DNA of 59,567 nucleotides, from positions 1 to 59,567 of the forward strand of contig QANT01007748.1 of assembly GCA_003254885.1 (NCBI GenBank), written 5' to 3'. The position numbers were made by a program, and so were the translations under genes. Of this stretch, positions 22,560 to 34,612 are shown piece by piece. The stretch is from Purshia tridentata (Eukaryota; Streptophyta; Magnoliopsida; Rosales; Rosaceae). Under the pieces are notes generated by a model, which searched no databases, was not told the origin of the DNA, and saw only the letters and a program-made list of their open reading frames with translations. Position 1 is the first letter of the stretch. Each line of letters starts with the position of its first letter.

Positions 22560-23450
22560 GAGAAATTTGCACATTTACCACCCAGGTATATGTGCAATAT
22601 CACCCGAACAAATTTTTTTTTACTAATTGCCACATAGAATTTTCTCCCAGTAGCAATGTCCTAATTAATTTCTGTCATTTTTATCCATTTTGCCGTTATC
22701 TCATAATTAAGGGTATATTGTCAATTTCCGTAATATATAAAACTTTTTAAAAAAATTAAAACTGACAAAAAAAAAAAGAACAAACCTTCATTCTCCCTGT
22801 CGTACAACATTCCCAAGCATTGCCCTTTTCTTTTGTAATTTTTTTATTTGTTAAGAAATAAAATAATATTTTGGCTTATTCACGTAAATACTTCTTGAAA
22901 CTAACAATTTTTTTTTACTTTATACATTTAAAGTTAAATCTTCACATTTTGTTATTTGAACTTTACAAATAATTCTCAATAGTCAAGTTTCGTTAACTCT
23001 ATCTATTAGTCCAGTTTTTATCTCAATTTTAACTCGATTTTTGACCCATCAAACCTCTACTAAATTCATCAATTTTACACTTGTTTTAAAGTTATGCATC
23101 TTTTCTTTAAAACCATATATATAAAGATTACTCAAAACGGAATTCTAGAACTCCAGATAAAAGATGGAGTTGAAGGTGTAGATGAGGATGTGAAGTTTGG
23201 GTAGCAAAGTGAGAAGATTTAACTTTAAAGGGGCAAAATGAAAAAAATTTAGTTTTAGAGAGTATTTACGTGAATAAGCTTAATATTTTTATACAAGGCT
23301 AAAATAGAGATTTTAATTAAACAACAATTGTGACGAAAGTGGAAATTGCTACACGGAGAAAATTTTGTACGGCAATTAGTAAATATTTTTTGTTCTGGTG
23401 GTAATTGCACATACTCCCCATAGTCTGGGTGGTAAATGTGCAAATTTCTC
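22560..23450. mobile_element. Mutator-like non-autonomous element (outer of a nested pair)
   Basis: Long terminal inverted repeats begin GAGAAATTTGCACATTTACC at 22560 and are mirrored perfectly for 25 bp at the right end (23426-23450). Diverged homology continues inward for about 100 bp. The flanking 9-mers tcataagat (22551-22559) and tcataagcc (23451-23459) agree at 7 of 9 positions, fitting an aged 9-bp target-site duplication typical of Mutator-like elements. No transposase. A second element has inserted within it at 22873-23280. Confidence 0.82.
22873..23280. mobile_element. Nested TIR element with perfect 9-bp target duplication
   Basis: Ends GGCTTATTCACGTAAATA (left) and its mirror TATTTACGTGAATAAGCT (right) differ only at the outermost base. 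The 408-bp insertion is flanked on both sides by TAATATTTT (22864-22872 and 23281-23289), a perfect 9-bp target-site duplication. It is non-coding and Mutator-like, and younger than its host element. A diverged relative lies at 43657-44034 in opposite orientation. Confidence 0.88.
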
Positions 23451-26400
23451 TCATAAGCCATCAATTAGTAATTACTATCAATACAATCCGCTTACTACAT
23501 CATATCCTAATTAAAAAAAAGGTGATTATTAGTAGATCTATTGTTGTGTGATAGGTCTTACGTGAATTTTGTTAAAATTCAGTGTAATGCGTCTGCAGTA
23601 GATCTGGAATAAGTAATGTTAAAGGGAAGTAGACAAGTAAATTAGAGGTATCAAAAATAATATGAAGGTAGGCTGGATTAAGGAAATAAAGATGAAGCAA
23701 ACAAGAAATTAAACACCACAACCAAGTTTAAGTATTAAGGATTAAATTTTTTTGCATTCAATTAATTGATTGCAATTTTCATATCACATTCTATCTTTGA
23801 TGCACATCCTGGAACAGTTGCAAATAAACTTGCTTCAAATTTTTTAAATTGCATGATGAACAATTGGTTTAATTTGCCTTATTGTTGAAGACAAACTTAG
23901 TACTAGTCATGGTTTCAAGTAAAACAATATCTTGATAACAACTAATGAACAACCAAGTTATCGATTTCTCTCCACTTGTACAGACATGTCTTTGGTATAT
24001 ATATATTACACAAGTTGCATGTGGTTTTTTAAAAACCCAAAACCACTAATGTTACAGAAGTTGATAGAGATCAATATGTACATTTATTATCATGATCAAA
24101 TGATCAAAATTCTTTAGCTATATAATTAGCAGGACTTTTCAAGAAGTTGGAATAAATCCCACCCATTTTCAAAGTTTCCAAAATACCCAGCAGAGAGTCT
24201 ACTTGTCCACATGTGGGGGTGATTATATATAGTCCTGTCTCTTTATTTGCTAGCTTGACTTGGGTACACTCATACACCCAAATTTCTCACATCTTATTGG
24301 AAACTACAAAGTACATATGCAACATTCTTTTAGTCTATAGTCCATGGGATATATTAATCAATGCAAAATTTAGTACCATATGGTTTTTAGTTGCTAATGA
24401 GGATCAGCATCTGCCATCCGTGGGAATGATATTGGATTAAGGTGATAAGAATGATCACCAGTAAACATTAATTTAGTCAAGGAATTCTATATTGGCCCAT
24501 TTTCATAAAAACAAATATACTAAGCAAAATATATATTTATGATAGCCCATTTGCCTCCTTTTTTTTTTTTAATAATAAAGGATTAATGTCAACTGCGTGC
24601 CATTAAAGTGTTAGATGATTAGGCATCCCATTAGTATATATCAAGTATATACGAGATGGGATTATTAATTTATAGAGATTCTCTTCTCTAAAATATAGAG
24701 CTCCATTTGTTTTAGGTCAAAAGTTGACAACAAGCCAATCGCGAGCCCCTATTTAGTTTCTCCGTTTGCTGCTACTACAGATATGTATGCTTTGCATATA
24801 ATAATTATATATATGATACGTGTAGCAATCCATTTCTTTCTTTTTTTTAAGTGAACCCAATAATATATAGCACAATCAAATTATTTATTCAAAACCAGTA
24901 ATCAAAATGGAAACACTAACACCCTAAATTTATTATTTATGAACTTTCAGTACAGTATATGAGGCATACCTTACTCTATTTCATAAGGTATTCTTCCAAA
25001 ATCCAAAATCCAAAATCGGGCATAACAATATAAAAACTTCAAACTTCATATGATTCTCAAAAATTTAGTCTACTATTCAAAATAAATTTTTTTAAATTTT
25101 TTCCTGATTTCATCTATAAATACCAAAAGATGAAATAAAAACATACTGATTTCTGAAAGGATAGTAGACGGTTTTCCCAATAATTCTTAAATCGCAAAAT
25201 TCAACAAACTAAGGAATTGTTCTGTTTTAGTACTATTTTGTTGGGTCAAGTTTGCAGAGTACTGATTTCTTTCTCTCTCTTTTTTTCTGTTTGTTTTGGG
25301 TCTCTTTAATTATTTTTATTTGAATTTATTAAACTTGTTAGACTTTTTTAAGCTAATTAATTAAATAAATTGATGACAGATAGATATGTGACTTTTATTA
25401 ATTTTATTTCTGGAACTGATCTGTGGTTATTGCTTTTTAATATATAAATTAAGGGAATGACTCAATTAATGGCACAGTTTATGGAACAACTGGCAAATCA
25501 GAGAAACATTCTGTTGTAGTTGGAAATACTGAAAGATGACAATTAGGAGCTCGGCAACTCCCACTCTTTGTTTTTTTCATTGTCTTTGCTATGAAATAAA
25601 ATTCAAGTGACAAGGCTACCAATTTTAAATTTTTTTTCTCTTGGGGAACAATTAAAGACATAAAAAAAAAGTGTTAATATATAGATGGGTTCTTTCTCCC
25701 CAGATATTATTCACAAATAAATGTATTAAATTAACAATTTCGACAAAAAAATGAGATGAGAACCATTTTAATAATGAGATTAAAGAATGTCAAATAATAA
25801 ATTTCATGCAATACAAATGGTAGCAAACATTCGAAGATAATCCAATTTTATAAATAAGTTAAATTTAGGAAAAATATTTAAAAAATTTAGCTGGTTTTTT
25901 TTATTGATTACAAATTTTAATTAATATATAAGATAGTATTTACCTTTGTTCGTCTGTCCAATCGAGATAGCTCCTTATTCATTCCTATGAAGAGATCTAA
26001 GTGTAGATCATGATTTATGATTTTAGGTCTCGTATGATCTTTTGGACCAACATGAGTTGAAATGTGAGCTTGCGAATGACGCGTTGGTTGGTTGGTTTGT
26101 TGTTACCTGTAGGCCGAAAGTACCTCATTTTTTTTCTTAAATAAGGACAATTTCACTCGAAACTTTCTCGTAATTATTATACATAAAAATATTATAAGGC
26201 ATTATGTAATTGTTAGTGATTTAACAAGAAACCATGACATTCTGCCGTTAACCTTATTATCTACGTCCTATAGTATAGATTATGAAGAAATTTTTCGATA
26301 AAATCAATACACCGCTACATGATGTAATTAATATATGTATTATAATATAAGTGAATGTTATTAATAATATATTCTACAAAAAAAAATATCATCCAACAAT

Positions 26401-26507
26401 ATTATTCTTATACATTAAATTGATTATAATATATGAAGGTATGTGTATCGGTTATACAGAAAAAATTCTCGAGCTAATAGTTCATAGAATTATGGTTTTT
26501 TGTATGG
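23451..26507. other. Intergenic, no gene recognised
   Basis: AT-rich spacer without supported genes. Short reading frames at 23932, 24213 and 25479 show no domain or codon pattern. Confidence 0.5.
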
Positions 26508-26727
26508 GTAGATACAAGTTTTACTCCCTTAGTAGTTGAGGGTGATGCTCTTGAAACAGTTCATTTGGCTCACCAGGATAATTTGTCCTTTAAGTTAAGA
26601 AAGTAAATTGGTGGGAGAAATTAAGAAGTTGCTTTTGGGGTTTGATGCTATCTCTTTGGGTTATCACCCACAAATATGTAATTATGTAGCCTACCAGTTG
26701 GCTAGGTTTGGTATCGATCTTGATCGA
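26508..26727 (+). pseudogene. RNase H-like fragment of a retroelement, frameshifted
   Basis: One frame reads ...FTPLVVEGDALETVHLAHQ up to a stop. After a frame shift the sequence continues EIKKLLLGFDAISLGY then HPQICNYVAYQLARFG. This order resembles the C-terminal half of the RNase H-like (RVT_3-type) domain carried by plant non-LTR elements, where an acidic VVEGD motif is followed by a terminal VA..LA.FG motif. At least one frameshift and one stop make it non-functional. No reverse transcriptase is seen nearby. Confidence 0.45.
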
Positions 26728-29700
26728 TCATGCTTTCATGCGAGTAGAGGATAAGTATTATGTAGCTTTTATCTTAACTATGATGTAAATTGTAATTGCT
26801 TTGAAAAAAGTTTAATGAATTTACCACCTAGTATACGTAAAAGAATCTAAGCATCTATCCCAAAATTAATTGATAATAAGAAAAGTAGCCTAAATCTGTA
26901 TAAACCACTAGCAAAGCTCTCACTTTTTTAATGTGAGTTTTCTCTCAACATTATGAGTCTTTTCCAAAAAAAAAAATTTGTTAAATTACACTAGTGACCC
27001 AGCTAATAAAAGACACATAATTTATTCCACAAAAAAGTATAAATTCTTTTTTCGGTTATATTGAAAGCAATTGAAGACTTGACATATCCTATTCATATTT
27101 AACTCCATTTTAAAACCATAATGTCTAAAATATGAGCATAAAGAGTCTCAAACACTGGCTTCAAAAACGAAGAAGACAAAAAGGACTGCAAACTTGGAGA
27201 TATATTTCAGCGATAATAACTAGATGAACTTGAAAAATGGAAGTAAAAATGGCTCTTATTGAGTCCAATGGCTAAAAATATATAAATAAGATAATTTTCA
27301 TAGTTGGAGTAAACGCTTTGCTTTTTTGTCTGTACCAACAATAGGTATGTGCTTTAATATGCATGGTTAACTAGCTCTAATCAATTCCATATATTGAAAA
27401 TAGCAAGTCAACCTTTTGTTTTTAGTGAATATATAAACAAGTCAAAACCTATAGATCTGAGGAACCCTTATAGAGGCCAACATATAGATTGGCATTGAAA
27501 CTTGAAAGGAATAGCTCTACTGTACCACTTAACTTTTATGTCAAGCTGCAATTTAGGCTCATACTTATCTTCTTTTTCTAATCTCATCCTTTATTAAATG
27601 ATAAGTAAACCCACTAGTTAATTTGCTCACCCACTCAAATGATGCCTATTGTAAGTACGTGGATACCCTTTGGACATTTTTCATTGTGTAGTTCATGTTA
27701 TAATGTAAGTAGTAGTTAACCAAAGGCCAAAAACCAATTTGGCCTTAGTGCCTTACAAGTTTCAACAACAAGTACATGAAGGTGAACAAGACATTTCACC
27801 TGCATGATGTGTATCTGAAAGTGGTACTCAGTGGTCCTATAAGGTACTTAATTTGTAACATAAAAAATTCTACTATACAGACACATATACATACAAATAT
27901 ATTTTTAAAGCTAAATTTTTTTGTTTAATTTTGATAACCCTAGATCTTAAAATGTTCACTCTTTCACTAACAAAATAGAAATTTTCTCAATTTTAAATAT
28001 GTTTGTATATCATACGATATTTGAAGAGTAAACAAACCCTTGACACAATGTCTCAAGCTAACCTTTTAGCTGCATAACTGAGACTAAGTAGATCGAATAA
28101 ACTAAGTAGAACAAGCAGACTAAGTAGACTAAGGAGATGAAGGACAAATGATATGATGCAATGTGCATGTAGAATGCGGTTGGCAATAAACCCACAAATT
28201 TTGAGAAGGGGGGAGAGTGTCTGGTTGTCTTCCACGTGGAGGAGTGCTAGATTTTGCTATCCAAACAAAAAGTTGCACGTCATGCCCAGTTTCATGAATT
28301 TAAAATTTTGATTATAAACAGAGATCAAGAAAGAATATGAAAGTTAAAAAGAGGCAGTGATGTCACTGCTTCAGATTACATTACTCACTGAATGAAACTG
28401 ACAAGGCAGTGATGGGCTGAAGGCTGATGGGTACTAAATTGTCTTTTTTTTGGCGAGAATCATCAATCATCTAATTGTTTATTTCAAATGAATAAATTAG
28501 TTGCTAAAATGAGGCTTCAAAAGCACCCATTGGGGAGTTTACTAGGGGGCATAGGAGTATAGGAAAGTGACTTTATTATTTAAGAAGATGCAAATTGCTT
28601 CCCTTTCGATTAGAGACCCAATGGAGGGTTGTTGGGATGATAGTGTTGTTTTTCATTGTCTTGTGATGCATGGTTAATTTTGGAAGTGAGTGGCGCTACT
28701 CCCACCAATCAAAATATTAATACAACTTCCATTTTATTTTTTATTTTTTATTTTTTATTTGTTAAAAAAACTCATTTACAATGTCATTCATTTATAAAAT
28801 TTAACAAAACTTCAAATTAGAACAAATAAAATAAAAAAATCTGATCATTGGTTGAGTAGCAATACCGATTGTAGTCACAGCCTTTTGTATGTAACAGTTA
28901 CTTGTGACCTTCTTCTCACTATGCGTTTGTGTGGAGAACAGATATGTAAGTCTTATCACATAAAAGTTGATCTTGCATACGTGTGAGAGGAAACGTAGGT
29001 AGTTAGCCTATATTGTACTTGGGTTTTGTTCTAGGTCCAATATTATGTATGGATTGGCTTTGAACCAACTTAAGTTGGTAGGGAAGTAAATCTGTTTGAA
29101 ACTCTCCAAGTGGACTTGGGTCACTTTGTACATTCGTACTGCAAATTAGATAATAGCCTATGGGCTTTAATAAAAGGCAACAGGGCCTACTCTTCTTCTA
29201 TCTGAGATTTAGATGGTGATGATGAAAGGCATGGCAGAGATGGCGGTGATGAAGCCACAGAAAAGATGGTTGTGGTGGTGTGGTAGACTGATAGCTACAG
29301 TGGCAATATGATGGTAATTGTGGCGATGATAATGAAGATAGGTACGACAGTAAAAGTGGTGGTGGTGCAAGTGGTTATCAGTGGTCACAGTTTCATTTTG
29401 TAACATTACCTTTTTGAATAGTTCAATTACAATGACCGTAAAATTACCTACTCTACACCCAAGTTTGATTCTCTTCCCCCAATAAAATTATTTAAAAAAA
29501 TCTTACTGTTTTAAGAGTTCAATGTAAGTTGTAACACCTATTTTTATGATATTTTAAGTTCCAAAAGCGCATTTTAAAGTGTTCTAAAACTTGTCAACAA
29601 ACAAAGTACCTACACCTAAGCTTCAACTGCAAGAAACCCATTTTTCATTTCTGGGACTACAAACAACAATCTTTACATATTTCTAAACAATAATCATCCC

Positions 29701-30571
29701 AAACTTGGACAGTTAGCATCAACATCAATGCAACATTATTGTCTTGTACACCTCGAACAGTATTATACTTGGGAAGTTTTTTGATGAGATACCAAATAGG
29801 CATACAAGAACTCAACCAACCTTTTAAGACTTGTTAATTCTCAACTGATAATATCATGGATAAAAGACCTTGTGTTTTCTTTGATATCAAAATAATATCA
29901 GCACATAGAAATATAAGAGAGAAATCTTGTGTTTTCTGTGAACCAAAAAGGCCTTATTCTTAGCCTTCGGCCTATGGGCTTAATCTTGGCCTACCGAAGA
30001 GGATATTTCTTTTCTAACAAAGCTATTGCTACTGCATTAGTCCATGAAAAAGAAATAGAACTTGAAAATCTCAAGCTAGACAAGACAGACTGCATCAGTT
30101 TTTTCTATGCTAGAGTCATGACTGGGCTCTGTTATTTATCTGTAAGAGAAGTATAGTTGATTTTTGCATCACCCTTTTTCATTACACTGGTTTGCATTCT
30201 TACTCCTTTCAATAACCAAAATCTCATTTTGATGTGCAAATGAAAATAATAATCAAAGCTTTATTACCAATGACTGGACTAAAAATCATGCTTATTGTTC
30301 TTGATTTGGCATTTAGCACCTTAGATCAGAATGGGTATTTTTATAACTCAATACAGTGGACCAATTTTTTAAGAGGACAAGCATCCTAAACTCATGAAAC
30401 AATGAGACTTTGTATCTTCATTTAACAACTTTTTACATTATATTAAGAAGAAAATAAAAGACAAGTCAATATTCTAACATTGAAGGGAGCCTCAGAATTT
30501 TTAACCGTCGGCATTTTCACCTTTTCTCCCCTTAATCAAATTAACTAACCTTGTTCTGGATGAGACATGGA
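26728..30571. other. Intergenic, no gene recognised
   Basis: AT-rich spacer. It includes a degenerate run of actaagtaga-type words at 28079-28138, a (TTTTTATT)n-like stretch at 28733-28760 and a GAT/GGT-rich low-complexity stretch at 29210-29395. A 75-codon frame at 29929-30156 is unrecognised and unsupported. Confidence 0.5.
28079..28138. repeat. Short degenerate tandem repeat (actaagtaga units)
   Basis: Five imperfect copies of a roughly 10-bp word, actaagtaga or actaaggag, occur within 60 bp. It produces a spurious Leu/Ser-rich frame on the minus strand. Confidence 0.5.
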
Positions 30572-32224
30572 TCATTTGAGATTTTGATTGCCAATGAGTG
30601 ACCCTTCCTTTTTGTTTAGTGAGCCATGGACGACCCTTGCTGCTGCTATGGCAGAATCTGCCCTCTTGACAACTCCCTCAAGCTCACCAACCTTCTCCGA
30701 CAACACCATGACATTTGAGTTTGTTGACTGAACTAACTTGTTTGCAGTGTCCAGAGCACTGCATAACTGGAATAATTTTAAATATTAAAAGTTCAGAATA
30801 TTAAAAGTCTCAGTGTTGGTAATTTCTTACCAAGAACAGAATTGTGCAGTTTACTAAATTACCCTTCAAAAATAATAAAAACCATTAATAACTTTTTAAA
30901 AGTTGTCCACTTCATACATCAATCACGGCTTTGAAGTAATTGTCAAATAGATTATGTAGCCGTGTATAGAAATCCTATGAAGAGTACATGCACCTGCAAT
31001 CTGGTTTAGATATATAATTTTCTGTCACTTATGAGTTTTCATATTAATTCGTATTGTAAGTTAAGAGATTTTTATTTCTCTCTGCCTTTATATCCGGATG
31101 ATTTTATCAAAAGGCGATAGAAATTTCTCATGCAGAATAATCTACAAGACACAATAGTACTTTCAGAAACTTCAAGAGAAGAAATTTGCATGTTTGAACC
31201 ATGATCCAACTAGTGCATGGAAATACCTTTGTTCAAGTAAAAAACTTTTCAAAAACGGATTGAGGATATAGGACTAGGACCTCAACATTTAGAAACAAAG
31301 ATGCATGTGCCACCATGTCAGTTATATGTTTACATGGAAGAATTCCAATTGTCACCCTCAACCCAAAAAATGAAATGGTTATCAGAAAAGAAAAAATCAC
31401 CAAATGTACTAGAGCATCAATGCATAATATAGCTTTTGGTCAATCTTACAACCATATTGCAGCAGACAACTTTACCTTGTATGCATTTAGACACAGCTAA
31501 TGGAACAAGCATGGTAAGAAAGAGTATATATTTCATTCATATCCTCTAAAAAGATCATTCATCACCTTCAAAGTAAGAGCTGCCCATGAGTGGTCTGTAC
31601 CGGCAAGCGCCTCATTCAACTGCACAGAGTTCTCCTGAAGCATAGATGGTATATGGAGTAAGGAACACTCACATGTACATTAGTATAAGAGAATGCAAAG
31701 CTATTCTTTAAAATGTATAAACCTTTTCTCTTTCAGAGCAGCATTTAGCAAAACCTTACAACAAAATGAACCAAGTTCGCAAATTAGCTGGAGCTCAAAG
31801 TGTACCTATATATTAATGTGAAAAACGCACATTTCGCATATACTATAATCTGATAGCTATAGATAATTGGGTGAACAGCTTAACATTGATGCATGCCAAA
31901 AGGGTCCTCAATTCCAAATTAGTTTAAACTTTTTTTGTGATGGGTGTTCAATTTTCCAAGCAAAAATTTAAAAAAACCACCAAATTCTTAAGAGGGTTTT
32001 TTGTGACATAAACGAATTCACAAAAATGAGAATCAAACAGCAATGAGACTGTGAAATAAGGAAACCTGGAAGAACTTGGGGAGGTCCAAGCTTTGAGTGG
32101 AGCTGTAAATAGGAGAAGGGAGAGAGGGTTCAAGCTGTTGTGGTGGGGGTGAAGCATCTGATTCCCCCACATCGCTCAGCAGATCGCCTATGCATAGAAG
32201 CGGTCCTCCTACACCTCTCATCAT
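30572..32224 (-). CDS. Conserved-looking 140-aa protein of unknown function
   Basis: Three exons in transcript order: 32224-32066 (53 codons), 31634-31566 (23 codons), 30766-30572 (64 codons plus stop). All junctions are in phase 0 with GT...AG borders. The 140-residue product starts MMRGVGGPLLCIGDLLSD. A proline/serine-rich stretch is followed by PKFFQENSVQLNEALAG and a probably helical segment (LDTANKLVQ, VMVLSEKVGELEGVVKRAD, AIAAARVVHGSL) that could form a coiled coil. There is no signal peptide or membrane segment. I do not recognise the family; a small coiled-coil subunit of a larger complex is one possibility. Its start lies about 170 bp from the divergent neighbour's probable transcript start. 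Confidence 0.75.
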
Positions 32225-32400
32225 CTCTCACTCCCCCTTCGATTCCACTCCGATTCTTCCTCTGCAACCAATTTATATCATGTGGGCCAGGCCTTGGGCT
32301 TTTGCACCAAAGAAAGACCCGACCCGGCCCATGAAACTGAAAGTCCTTCCGAGTCAGGCTCATTGCACAGAACAAAATAACATTCACTCTCTGAAAGCTT
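32225..32400. promoter_or_regulatory. Compact bidirectional promoter with site II motifs
   Basis: The gap between the divergent 140-aa gene (-) and the 104-aa gene (+) carries TGGGCC (32283-32288), TGGGCT (32295-32300) and GGCCCA (32326-32331). These are TGGGCY site II elements bound by TCP factors in promoters of growth and mitochondrial/ribosomal genes. The short spacing suggests shared control of the pair. Confidence 0.55.
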
Positions 32401-32739
32401 CGTCTTCTCGGCTCCGTTTCTGATCAGGTGAGCTTCATTTGACGTACAATTTAATGGGTATCAATGATTTTTCAATAATCAATTGCTCTTTTGTTTCCTT
32501 TTATTATTATTATTTTTTTTTTGTGCTCTGGGCTGCCAAGTTTCATAGGTTTTGTTGATTACCTATATCTAATGTATTAATTTGATATTTCTGAACATTT
32601 TCATAATCAAACTCTCCCACGGAGCTTCATGTTTTCATAACGATTCTTATGCGAAGCTACTGTTTTGAACTGACAAAATGGTGAAACAGGGTTGAAGTGG
32701 ATTGCTACTCATTAGCACAAGTACAGCTAAAACAGAAGA

Positions 32740-34212
32740 ATGGGAAGCCAAGAGACTGTAAAGAACCTTGAGGATTGCTCAGTTTCCAAGTCAGTTTAAT
32801 CTTTCTTACTTTATGGGTCTTTTTTTCTTTTTATTGTTGCTGATGCTTTTCAACTTTTCTTTTTTTCTAGTTTTAATTTTGGCCATTTTAGAACAGCACT
32901 GACTGCAATTAATTGTTTTGATATTCTTAGTATAACATTACGAATCCATTGGAAGTTTATGATGTCTTCTGGTTCTTAGAATGAATGAGAGGAGTGTGTG
33001 ATAAAATGGATCATTATTTGGAGATTCTAGTAAGGGATCAGGGATGTCAGGTGCTCCCCATGAGGACATTAAGGTTGTAATGACATTTTGCTGGATGTGT
33101 TAAACTGTTGTATGATAACTTGATAAGATAAGATTTAAAAGAGGAAATTCTTCTACCTGTTTGATCAAATTAGTTTTGTGAAGTTTTTGTTTATCACCCC
33201 CATAGGGCCATAGTTTGGATTATGTTTACAGAAAAAAAAATATTTCCTTGTTATTCAGATATTCTTAAGCTTAACATATCTTGGAACATTTTAATCATTA
33301 TGATACTCTATATACATTGGTGTTCACTTGTCAAAAAGAATATCATATAATTGATGTTGAAAATTCAATTGACAAATTTCTGTAGACCAAGGAGATCACC
33401 AATTGTCCATTTAACTGCAAATGTTGTTATAAACCAATAATACTTGTACACTATAAACAGCTTGTTTATCTATCTACTGAACATGTTTTTCACAATTGTC
33501 CGTTAATGTTAGTCATTGGAGTCTCTCATCCATAGTTAACTGTGCTGTTATGTTCCACATTTTATGGTTTGTAATCCTGTAGAGATTGATGCTTCTCATT
33601 TTGGTTGTTTTCCTTGTCTCATTAATCCATGATTTTTCATGAAAGAGAAAAAGGAGGTAGCATTAATTCCTTTTGCCCTCACAAATGTTCATATCTATAA
33701 ATGGTTATAAATAAGATTTCTGGACTATTATTCACTTCCCAACCAGAAAAAGTTCCCACTGATGGTATACTTAGTGTAAGTGAGCTTTAGATTAGTATTA
33801 GCCGCCTATCCTGAATTTGCATTCTGAAGATTATTTTGCTTAACCATTAACACATCACTCAACTTCAATACAATATGTTTACAGTTGTTGAGCTTTCTGA
33901 TTTATTTGTTACCTTAGCTGAGTGTTATTGGACATGAATCTTTGCAGCGCATTGGGCACTTGGGTATTCTCAGTAGCAGGGGCTTTGCTAGCAATTCCAG
34001 TGGGGATAAAAAGGAAATCTTTAGCTCCACTTGTGTTCTTTGGCACAACTGGTACCATGCTTGATATTATTATGGGGATCACTCAGTGTGAAAGAGAACA
34101 TGCAGAACGCCAAATGAAGCTACTTGAATCCCAAAATTCTTCAACTGATGCTTCTTTAGCCCAAAGTTCTGCAACTGATGCTTCTTTTTCTGAGACTGGA
34201 GCCGAGTCTTAG
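32740..34212 (+). CDS. Small predicted membrane protein of unknown function (104 aa)
   Basis: Two coding exons: 32740-32789 (16 codons plus 2 bases) and 33948-34212. The borders are TCCAA|GTCAGT and TTTGCAG|C, and the joined frame reads ...DCSVSNALGTWVFS. A non-coding first exon probably ends at 32427 (GATCAG|GTGAGC) and resumes at 32690. The middle of the protein is hydrophobic (about residues 18-36, GTWVFSVAGALLAIPVGI, and 41-60, with GTTGTMLDIIMG), suggesting one or two membrane passes. A charged helix (CEREHAERQMKLLESQ) and a Ser/Ala tail with a repeated TDAS motif follow. I do not recognise the family. It diverges from the 140-aa gene and converges on the OB-fold gene. Confidence 0.75.
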
Positions 34213-34612
34213 TCTTAAGCGTAGGAAGCAACATGCTAGATGTTTGGCTGCTGTTAGTTTTCTCTTCAGATTGCTTAAATGTAAAAGCTGAATGACCCTT
34301 TGTTTGGATTCTGGGTTCACTTTTTCATGGTTTAATAATCACTAAACTTGTTAATGATATAACTTCATGTTTGATCTCCCTCGGATGCAACTTCTGCAAC
34401 TTACTTTGAGTTCATCATTGGGCTTTTCCACAGCAAAATAGCTTTATCAAAGCAGAGATGTCTAGTTCCCTTGTTTTCAAATTCCTTGGTAATATCTGAA
34501 TGAAAATTGCTTTCAAGTTGTTTAGCAGCCAATTTATAACTTGTATAATGGATTATTGACCCAAAAAGAAAAAAGCCTTAATCTTTATTAACATTAGATA
34601 TTGTATGAAGTA

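Noticed and set aside
29929-30156. 75-codon frame MFSVNQKGLILSL...
   Set aside because: Slightly protein-like but without recognised family or splice context; insufficient to call a gene.
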